From Lentisphaeria bacterium UBA1829 (GTDB lineage Bacteria; Verrucomicrobiota; Lentisphaeria; Victivallales; UBA1829), in NCBI GenBank assembly GCA_002338895.1, contig DDJH01000056.1, positions 1 to 20,873 on the forward strand: 20,873 bases of DNA. Direction: 5' to 3'. Within the stretch, counting starts at the first letter, position 1. The number at the start of each line of letters is the position of its first letter. The notes below the pieces were generated by a model. It was not told the origin of the DNA and ran no database searches. It worked only from the letters and a program-made list of their open reading frames with translations. Positions 1 through 7,215 of the stretch are shown here, piece by piece. Made by a program: the position numbers and the translations under genes.

Positions 1-1
1 G

Positions 2-2572
2 AACAATCTGCCGGTCTGGGGAGTGGAAAAGGATGAACAGCGCAAGCGGAACTGCGGGAATTTTTCGTCCATGCCGCTGTCGGTGGATCCGACGGGCATT
101 TACTATCTGTATCGGAACGCGGGGGCGCTGCTGAACGATCCGGTGAATCCGCAGCCGAAGGAGATTCTGCATCAGAATCCGGGATGGCATGCGTTTGTGC
201 CGCTCTGTCCGGAGCATCCGGTGGGGAAGGCGGTGATTCTCGGGCAGCTCCGGGATATGTCGCTGTTCACGCGGGCGAACAACGGAAATCCCTTTCTGTA
301 TGAGCTGATCAACGAGAGCACATACGACTGTCGGTGCCGCTTCAACCGGGCCCGCTTCGCGGGGGCGCTGCAGAAGGAGTTCGGAACTGTTGCGGAGATG
401 AACCGCAGGTTCGGAACGCGTTTTGCCGATTTCCGTTCGGCGGCGCAAGTGCCCGATTTCGCGTCGTGTCCGCCGCTCCGCGCGGCATGGAGAAAGTTCC
501 TGTCCGACCGTTTCGTCGAACTGCTCGACGAGATGAAGAAGAGCGTCACGGCGGTGGATGCACGGCCCGATCTCCATTTCTGCCAGCAGATCCTGATCGC
601 CGGACTGCTGACCGGCGGCGGATCGACCATGGATCAGCGAAAGACGATGCGCGTGCTCGACGTGCTGGCAATCGAAGGAGGATACTCCTACGGATTTTCC
701 GAAAACGAGGGTCGATGGGAATCCGACGAGATGGAGGCGGTCCTCACACGCGGAGTCCACTTCTTCTCCCTGGTGGCGGATTATGCCACGGCGGTCGTCC
801 GGGGGAATCCGAAGCTGACGGTGGCCGATCAGGAGCATTACTGCCTCCGGTACGACGGGAAAAACCGCATTCCCTCTCTCCCGGACGATTTCTCCACTTC
901 GCTCTGGAGCAGTATTTTTCATGGCGTTTCCGCCAGCAGCCTCTTCAACTGGAGCGGCGGAAAATGGCTCTGGACCGACCTCGAGGGCGCAAAAAAATAT
1001 GCCCGATCCATGAAATACCGCGGCGCCGGGCTGCTGAACCCCTACTGCTATCCGCATGAGACCCTTCTGGGGCTGCGCTCCTTCATGAACGAACTGGAGC
1101 CGCTCCGGGAACTGGTGCTCCCGATGCCGCGTCTGAAAGCGCCGCAGGCCGCCATTCTCTTTTCCATCACCAGCCAGAGAATGCTGGAGCACAGCCAGTC
1201 TCTGCCGAACATGGAGAACTGGTACAACGCTCTTCTGCGGGAGAATCTGCCCGCCGAATTCCTGTTTGAAGAGGAGCTTTCCCCGGAGGTCTTGAAAAAG
1301 TATCGGATCCTGTTTCTGCCGGATCTGAAACACTCGCTCCCGGGAACGCTGTCCGCTCTGGAGGCGTTCGTGAAGCGCGGGGGGACAATCGTCTGTTCCG
1401 ACGACGCCCTGACCCGGGATGAATATGGCCGGAGTCTGAATGCCGCCTCCCTGTTCCGGAGTGACCGGGTTTTCCGCTGCGGAAAGGATCTGCACGGAAT
1501 GGCGCTCCGGGATTTCTTTGCGCAGGCGTTCGAACGGGCCGGCGTGAAGGCGCATCTGCGTCTGCGGACGGCGGACGGGAAAAAACTCCGGGCCGCGGAG
1601 GCTCAGGTGATCGACCGGGGCGATGCAAAACTGATTCTGCTGGTCAACTGGCGCAGAGAGAAGGTCCTCCCGGTGCACCTCTCCGTCACCGATCTGGCGG
1701 ACGGGAACTGGGTGGTGACCGATCCGGTCTCCCGGCGCCGCATCGGGCGGTTCGACGCTGCGGACGTGCGCAGAGGCCTTGCGCTGAATCTGTTTCCGCA
1801 GGAACGTCAGCTTCTTCTGCTGGAGAAAGAGACGTCGCGTTATTTTCCGGATGCGGAAGCTCTGGACCGTGCGGCGCTTGCGGAACGGATCCGGCGCATG
1901 AACCGGGAGATCGGGGAACAGCAGCGCCGCCGTTCGGAAGACGCCCGGAAAAAACGGGAGGCGCAGCAGCGCGCCTCGCTCTGGAAAACGGGGACGGACG
2001 CCCGTTTCCGCACGGTGGATTTTTCCGGCGCGGCGAACATGGCTTTCACCGACGAGGTCTCCGGCGACCGGAAGGGCGGATGGTTCGACGAAGGTCCGCA
2101 GGCGGGACTCCCGGATTTGAAACCCGGACACCGGAACTGTTCCGGTATCCCGTTTGAGATTCTCGGCGGAGAGAAGGCCGTCTGCGTGCTGGGCGGAAAG
2201 AAGAAACCGTATTTTCCGAAGGCAAGTCCGGCGATTCCTCTTTCCGGCAAGGCGAAGCGTCTTTATTTTCTCCAGTCGTGCGGCTGGAATGTCGACGGCG
2301 AGGTTCTTCTGATCTGCGAGCTGACCTATGCCGACGGCTCCCGGGCGCGGATCCCCATGACCGGCGGACGCGACATCGGCGACTGGCACGGCCTCAAAGT
2401 TCTTCCGAATGCCCGGATCGGCGTTTCATTCTGGAATTCGGAGAAAGTCCGAGTCGGCTTTTACTGCACCCGGCAGTCCAATCCGCACCCGGAGAAGGAG
2501 CTTCAATCGCTGAAACTGATTTCCACCGGACTCTCCGTTCCGCTGATCGGAGCCGTCACGCTGGAAGAGTAA
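2..2572 (+). CDS. GH42-like beta-galactosidase-type glycoside hydrolase with C-terminal accessory module (5' partial)
   Basis: The reading frame is open at the window edge, so the true start lies upstream; a GTG at 23 is probably internal. Residues below count from that GTG. The protein looks like a clan GH-A retaining glycosidase of GH42 type. The acid/base is probably Glu98 (ELINEST), followed by the GH42-like stretch EFGTVAEMNRRFGTRF. The nucleophile is probably Glu271 (VADQEHY). Their spacing of 173 is close to the 171 known for the Thermus GH42 enzyme (E141/E312). A trimerisation-like Rossmann domain follows (about 370-480, AILFSITSQR to RGGTIVCSD). A charged linker (about 620-655) leads to a beta-rich module (662-849) that is also present in the GH gene at 3380. 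No signal peptide can be judged because the N-terminus is missing. It is the first gene of a closely packed + strand cluster. Substrate is not deducible; beta-galactoside is the family default. Confidence 0.8.
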   Translation, partial: NNLPVWGVEKDEQRKRNCGNFSSMPLSVDPTGIYYLYRNAGALLNDPVNPQPKEILHQNPGWHAFVPLCPEHPVGKAVILGQLRDMSLFTRANNGNPFLYELINESTYDCRCRFNRARFAGALQKEFGTVAEMNRRFGTRFADFRSAAQVPDFASCPPLRAAWRKFLSDRFVELLDEMKKSVTAVDARPDLHFCQQILIAGLLTGGGSTMDQRKTMRVLDVLAIEGGYSYGFSENEGRWESDEMEAVLTRGVHFFSLVADYATAVVRGNPKLTVADQEHYCLRYDGKNRIPSLPDDFSTSLWSSIFHGVSASSLFNWSGGKWLWTDLEGAKKYARSMKYRGAGLLNPYCYPHETLLGLRSFMNELEPLRELVLPMPRLKAPQAAILFSITSQRMLEHSQSLPNMENWYNALLRENLPAEFLFEEELSPEVLKKYRILFLPDLKHSLPGTLSALEAFVKRGGTIVCSDDALTRDEYGRSLNAASLFRSDRVFRCGKDLHGMALRDFFAQAFERAGVKAHLRLRTADGKKLRAAEAQVIDRGDAKLILLVNWRREKVLPVHLSVTDLADGNWVVTDPVSRRRIGRFDAADVRRGLALNLFPQERQLLLLEKETSRYFPDAEALDRAALAERIRRMNREIGEQQRRRSEDARKKREAQQRASLWKTGTDARFRTVDFSGAANMAFTDEVSGDRKGGWFDEGPQAGLPDLKPGHRNCSGIPFEILGGEKAVCVLGGKKKPYFPKASPAIPLSGKAKRLYFLQSCGWNVDGEVLLICELTYADGSRARIPMTGGRDIGDWHGLKVLPNARIGVSFWNSEKVRVGFYCTRQSNPHPEKELQSLKLISTGLSVPLIGAVTLEE

Positions 2573-2597
2573 AACAACCCCTTATCGGAGAAGGAAC

Positions 2598-3350
2598 ATG
2601 AAAAATTTGTTTCAGAAACGAAACGTCGGATCAAAGAGAGTGCACTTCTCCCTGATCGAACTTCTTGTGACGATTGCCGTGATCGCCATCCTGACGGGGC
2701 TCCTGCTTCCCGCGCTGAATTCGGCCCGCGGGAAGGCGCAGGCGATCTTCTGCACCGGAAATCTGAAACAGTACGGGACTGCCTACTATCAGTACGCATC
2801 AGACTATAACGACTATCTTCCGTTCAATCAGGACTGTTCCGGATTCTGGCTTCAGTGGATCAACCATGTGATGCCGTATCTCGGAGCGCATGTGAAGAAA
2901 TATGACTGGGGAAGCAACAGCTCCACGGCGCAGTCCTCCGCATTTGTCCTGAAATCCAAGCTCTACTGCCCCTCCCGCTGGGAGATGGACAAACCGAGCG
3001 TTTTCAACCTGCCCACCTATGCTCCGAACGGCTGGTTCGGACTGAGCAAGATGATCGACGGCGGAACCGTCTGCAGCGGCTATCGTCTTGGAAACACCAA
3101 AAAGGGGAAAAATCCCTCCCGGATCATGCTCCTGAGCTCCACAAAAATCGGTTCCGACGGAGGGTATCCGGCCAACTACTCCGTGAATCTGGTCGAGCTC
3201 CCCTCGCACGGCGACTCGGAAAACATGCTCTACATCGGCGGAAATGCCGGTTCCATCCGCTGGAAACGAATCCCGCTGGGCAGCAACGCCCCCGCTCTGA
3301 CCGGCGGTCCTTCCGCATACGCCATCTTCGGCGGATGGGCACCGTTCTGA
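2598..3350 (+). CDS. Pseudopilin-like protein (prepilin-type N-terminus, H-X9-DG-like motif)
   Basis: 250 aa, starting 25 bases after the preceding hydrolase stop, with a good ribosome site (GGAGAAGG) before the ATG. Residues 17-40 form the type IV prepilin hydrophobic helix: F17-S-L-I-E21, with the conserved Glu at mature position +5, followed by LLVTIAVIAILTGLLLPAL and NSARGKAQ. The residue before the expected cleavage site is His16, not the canonical Gly. Near the C-terminus H204-GDSENMLYI-GG matches the H-X9-DG signature of the large processing-associated pseudopilin family (DUF1559-like), with Gly replacing Asp. Such proteins are very numerous in Planctomycetes and Lentisphaerae, and their function is unknown; a surface or secretion-associated filament or binding role is inference. 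Its place between two hydrolase genes suggests a job in substrate handling or enzyme display. Confidence 0.85.
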   Translation: MKNLFQKRNVGSKRVHFSLIELLVTIAVIAILTGLLLPALNSARGKAQAIFCTGNLKQYGTAYYQYASDYNDYLPFNQDCSGFWLQWINHVMPYLGAHVKKYDWGSNSSTAQSSAFVLKSKLYCPSRWEMDKPSVFNLPTYAPNGWFGLSKMIDGGTVCSGYRLGNTKKGKNPSRIMLLSSTKIGSDGGYPANYSVNLVELPSHGDSENMLYIGGNAGSIRWKRIPLGSNAPALTGGPSAYAIFGGWAPF

Positions 3351-3379
3351 ACTCAGGTTGAATCAGGAGATCTTTTCCC

Positions 3380-6300
3380 ATGAAATACTGCTTTGCTCTC
3401 ATTCTTTCCTTTCTTTCCCTTTCCCTGTTTGCGCTTGCCGGATTCGAGGTGACGGAGTACAACGGCGTCCGCAAGGAGAATCTTGAATTTTCCACGGTGC
3501 TGCTTCGCCAGGACTGGCAGTACGCGCTGATCTCCTCCAGTTCTTTCCGGAAAAGTGCCGGCTGCAGAAAAACGGCCGATGAACAGGTCCTTGCCGGAAA
3601 ATGGATCCTGCCGGATGGAGAATTTCTCCTGAAACACCGTCTGAAACGGGAAGGGGAAAATTCTCTGCGCCTCTCGTTTCAGGCGGATTGCGCGGGTTCC
3701 GGCGTTGCCGGACGGACGGTGATGGTCAGCACGGCGTTTCCGGTCCTCGAATTCGGCAGTCGGGCGATTCGCGCCGACGGGAAGAACATCTCCTTTTCCA
3801 GGAAATACAACCCGAAGGAAAACGCGGTGCAGGGGAAGTGCCGGAAAATGGAGATCCCTCTGCAGACCGGCGTTCTGTATCTGGAAGGACCGTTCTGGTA
3901 TCGTCTGCAGGACAATCGCGCGTACGGATCCGCCAACTGGAGCCTGCGGATTTACTGTTCCCAGAAGCTGAAACAGGGACGGATTCAGTCGGCATCGATT
4001 TCGCTGCTCTTGCGCTTTGTTCCGTATTCCAGCACGCCGCTGCCGCTGACCGGCGCGGCGAACTCCGGTTTTACAGACGATGTTGCGGAGGATCGGAAAG
4101 GGGGATGGACCGATCAGGGGGCGGAAAACGATTTCCGTTCCTTCCCGCAGGACCAGCGGATTTTTGCCGGAGTGCCGTTCCGGATTCTGAGTGAAAAGGA
4201 GCATCCGGGAAAAAGCTGTATTGTGCTTCGGGGGAAGGCGCGGCCGTACTTTCCGCAAAAGGCGGAGCTGGAGTTGAAGAGTCCGGTCAGGGGAAAATAT
4301 CTGTATCTGCTCCACTGCGTCGCGTGGCCGACTCAGGATGTGGAGAGGATTGGAACGGTTTCGGTGGAGTCGGCGTCCGCGGAATTCGTGGAGAAGGAGA
4401 TTGTACGATATGAGGTCAAGTGTCAGGAGGATGTCGGCAATTTCTGGGGAGGAGCGCCGCTGAAGAATGCCCGTCTCGGGTGGAAAGGACGCAATGCGTC
4501 ATCGTCGATCGGAATCTATGTCTCCCGGATTCCGCTGAATGGAGGTGCGATCCGGAAGATCGAATTCGAAAGCGCGGGAAAAAGTGTCTGGATGATTGCC
4601 GGAGCGACGGTTTCGGACATCGAACTCTCGTTCGATCCTCCCCGCAGAATCGTGATGCATGCCGGAAAGGATTTCATGGAGCTGAAGGATCGCAGCGTTC
4701 TTCTCCATGTGGAAAAGGGGAGCATTCTGGATTTCTCCGGCCGCCTGGATGCCCCGGCGGGAAAATATGGATTCCTGAAAAATGTGAATGGACATTTTGA
4801 ATTTGAGAAGCGTCCCGGAATACCGGTCCGGTTTTACGGCGTCAACATTGCCCAGGGGCTTCATTTCATGTCGGACGAACTGATGGACCGGATGGTGGAG
4901 CATATCGCCGCGACCGGATACAATCTGGTTCGCTTCCACCATTTCGACGGACTGCTTGCAAAGCCGACCAGAGAGGATCCGCTCGCTTTCGATCCGGTCC
5001 GGCTGGAGCGACTGGACATGCTCGTCAGAAAATTCAAGGAAAAAGGCATCTACATCACCGTGGATCTTTACACCTGCCGGACAATCGGCAAAGGGGAGAT
5101 CCCGGGCGTTCCGGACGAGCTTGCCTCCAGTTCCTACAAGGGACTTCTGTTTGTCCATCCGCCGGCGATGGAGAACTTTCTCCGTTTCATGCGGAAACTT
5201 CTGACGCACCGGAACCGCTACACGGGGCTGACATGGACAGAGGATCCCGCGATCTGCAAAATCAGTCTGATCAACGAAGATTCCATCATCCATGTCCACA
5301 AGAAGAATCCGTTTCTCCTGAGCCTGTATCGGAAGAAATTTGAGGAATACAAGCGGGAGAGGGGCATCAAAGGTCCGGCAGGGAATGCGGAAGGACTCTG
5401 GAATCAGTTCCTGGTGGATACATACCGTACGGCGTTCCTCCGTCTGCGGGCGGCGTGCCGGGAACTCGGAGTGCGGGCGCCGGTCACCGATCAGAATTTC
5501 TATACCGATATCGGAACGTCGCTTTCCCGGGAGCTGTACGATTATGTGGACAACCATTTTTACAACAATCATCCCATTTTCATCGGTCCTGTGATGTGGA
5601 AGCCGCCGATCCGGTCGGCGACGGGGCTGATGGTGGAGAATTATACGGGGATGCTGCTGGCCATGGCGCGGAGCCGTCTGTTCGGAAAACCGTTTACGGT
5701 ATCGGAGTGGGATTTTGTCAATCCGAATCCGTTTGTCGTGGAAGGTGCGTTTGAGACGGGGGCCTGTGCGGCGGCGCAGGGGTGGTCGTCTCTGGAACGG
5801 TTCTGCTACGGCTTCGGCGACTATTCGATGCGGAGAGGGAATCCGGCAATCGGCACGTTTTCGATGACGTCGGATCCTCTGCGTCTGCTGTCGGAGCGTG
5901 CCGGAGTGCTGTTCTTCCTGCGGGGCGATGTCCGGGAATCGGAAAAGGTCTATCCGATCCTGCTGCCGCGCGACTATTTCAGAAGAAACAGGACGGATAC
6001 TCCATCGGCTCTTCTGAACCGTCTTGCCCTGCTGGGGAAAACCGGTCTTGTGCTCTGCGATTCCGTCCGGGATGCGGAGCTCCCGCCGGGAACGGTCCAT
6101 GCGGTTTCCCTGGATGAAACGGCCGCGGAACGGAAAACGGTCAGCGGGGTGCCGGATGCCGTTCGAAAACTGAAGCTGGACCGCACCCGCTTCCGCAACG
6201 ACACAGGCGAAATCACCCTCGACGCCGAGCAAGGGACCTTTCTGGTGCAAACGGAAAAGAGCGAGGCTTTCCTGCTGAAGGAAGGCAACAGTCTGCAGGG

Positions 6301-6691
6301 GAAATTTGCGTCCGTGAAGAACCGCAGAAGTTTCTGCGCGCTTCTTCTCTCCGCAATGGACGGAAAGAGTCTTAAAGAAAGCGGACGGTTTCTGATTCTC
6401 CATCTGACGCAGACGGTGAATCGGGGAATGACTTTCCAGACACAGGACTGTTCGGTTCTTGAAACATGGTCGGAAAAACCGTCGGCTCTGCTGTTCCGCC
6501 GGGGCGAGGCGGATCTTATTGTGAATCGGGATCTTTCCGGTTTTCAGCTTTATGCGCTCAATCTTGCGGGGAAACGTCTGGGGAAGGTTCCGTTCCGGAC
6601 CCGAAACGGAAAAAGTGTTCTGTCTCTGAAAACGGACTGGAATGGAAAAGTGGTTGCCGCATACGAGCTGGTCGGGAAGAAGGCGGACTGA
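3380..6691 (+). CDS. Large secreted clan GH-A (cellulase/GH5-like) glycoside hydrolase
   Basis: 1103 aa with ATG preceded by AGGAGA. Residues 1-20 (MKYCFALILSFLSLSLFALA) are a signal peptide, so the enzyme is exported. Residues about 221-425 form the accessory beta-rich module shared with the upstream GH42-like protein (GAAN, FTDDV, DRKGGW, GVPFRIL, RPYFP). The catalytic (beta/alpha)8 barrel spans roughly 470-870, starting at VRFYGVNIAQG and followed by YNLVRFHHFDG. Probable acid/base is Glu633 (ISLINED) and probable nucleophile is Glu776 (FTVSEWDF), in the usual GH-A places at the ends of strands 4 and 7. A beta-sandwich-like tail occupies about 870-1103. The gene starts 29 bases after the pseudopilin stop, consistent with one operon. 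It resembles cellulase-fold proteins, but I cannot assign a CAZy family or substrate. The antisense strand carries a 744-codon open frame that I treat as a shadow. Confidence 0.82.
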   Translation: MKYCFALILSFLSLSLFALAGFEVTEYNGVRKENLEFSTVLLRQDWQYALISSSSFRKSAGCRKTADEQVLAGKWILPDGEFLLKHRLKREGENSLRLSFQADCAGSGVAGRTVMVSTAFPVLEFGSRAIRADGKNISFSRKYNPKENAVQGKCRKMEIPLQTGVLYLEGPFWYRLQDNRAYGSANWSLRIYCSQKLKQGRIQSASISLLLRFVPYSSTPLPLTGAANSGFTDDVAEDRKGGWTDQGAENDFRSFPQDQRIFAGVPFRILSEKEHPGKSCIVLRGKARPYFPQKAELELKSPVRGKYLYLLHCVAWPTQDVERIGTVSVESASAEFVEKEIVRYEVKCQEDVGNFWGGAPLKNARLGWKGRNASSSIGIYVSRIPLNGGAIRKIEFESAGKSVWMIAGATVSDIELSFDPPRRIVMHAGKDFMELKDRSVLLHVEKGSILDFSGRLDAPAGKYGFLKNVNGHFEFEKRPGIPVRFYGVNIAQGLHFMSDELMDRMVEHIAATGYNLVRFHHFDGLLAKPTREDPLAFDPVRLERLDMLVRKFKEKGIYITVDLYTCRTIGKGEIPGVPDELASSSYKGLLFVHPPAMENFLRFMRKLLTHRNRYTGLTWTEDPAICKISLINEDSIIHVHKKNPFLLSLYRKKFEEYKRERGIKGPAGNAEGLWNQFLVDTYRTAFLRLRAACRELGVRAPVTDQNFYTDIGTSLSRELYDYVDNHFYNNHPIFIGPVMWKPPIRSATGLMVENYTGMLLAMARSRLFGKPFTVSEWDFVNPNPFVVEGAFETGACAAAQGWSSLERFCYGFGDYSMRRGNPAIGTFSMTSDPLRLLSERAGVLFFLRGDVRESEKVYPILLPRDYFRRNRTDTPSALLNRLALLGKTGLVLCDSVRDAELPPGTVHAVSLDETAAERKTVSGVPDAVRKLKLDRTRFRNDTGEITLDAEQGTFLVQTEKSEAFLLKEGNSLQGKFASVKNRRSFCALLLSAMDGKSLKESGRFLILHLTQTVNRGMTFQTQDCSVLETWSEKPSALLFRRGEADLIVNRDLSGFQLYALNLAGKRLGKVPFRTRNGKSVLSLKTDWNGKVVAAYELVGKKAD

Positions 6692-6713
6692 TTTCCAACG
6701 AGGAGCCTTACCC

Positions 6714-7200
6714 ATGCAGGTCACCATCAACACGGAAAACAGAAGCGGAAGAATCCGGAATTTCTGGAATCACATTCCCTTCCATCCGACGGATGCGGGA
6801 GAGCTGCAACTCCATTCTCCGGAAGAAATGATTTTCCCGGACGGTTTTTTCACGCGGGATCTTGTCATGACGCACAATGCGGTCTCCCTGCTGGAATTCC
6901 TTCCGGAACAGGGCGGTTGCCGAGAAGGGACGACTGGAAAAGGATGTTTTTCCCATGCGTCCGGAGGATCTCCTGCGGACAACGGCCGGAAAACAGTATC
7001 ATGACCCGGAAAATCGATGGAATGAGAGGCCGGCTTCTCCGAATCTCCCGCGTGCGGAATATGTGTCACCGTGCGCGGGGAAGCAGTATTTTGCGTGTTC
7101 TGTACTGCCGATGAGTTGAATTTTCCGTTTTTCTTCGAAGGATCTCTTGCAAAGGAGTGCGGGAGAGTATATTTTCGCGTTGAGGAAAACCCTTTGAAAA
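6714..7200 (+). pseudogene. Probable decayed gene: good start and ribosome site, then frame breaks
   Basis: This 523-base stretch between two intact hydrolase genes has no intact long gene. An ATG at 6714 has a strong ribosome site (GAGGAG, 8 bases upstream), and the first frame encodes MQVTINTENRSGRIRNFWNH followed by IPFHPTDA, which I recall as resembling the N-terminus of GH39-like hydrolases from Lentisphaerae (memory, not a search). Protein-like sequence with typical codon use continues to about 6910 (TRDLVMTHNAVSLLEF). It then seems to move to the +1 frame (EKGRLEKDVFPMRPEDLL to about 7065), and back to the original frame from about 7062 (CVTVRGEAVFCVF, ADELNFPFFFEG, GRVYFRVEENPL). If read alone, the first frame stops at 7004 (97 aa). 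Two frame breaks plus a possible internal deletion fit a pseudogene. A set of short real ORFs, or sequencing errors in a draft assembly, are the alternatives. Confidence 0.45.
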
Positions 7201-7215
7201 ATGGAGAACAGGAAA

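Noticed and set aside
4499..6733. 744-codon open frame on the - strand opposite the large hydrolase
   Set aside because: It lies wholly antisense to a gene with signal peptide, catalytic motifs and a ribosome site. Its translation is rich in Arg, His and Pro with no domain, as expected for a shadow in GC-biased DNA lacking certain codons.
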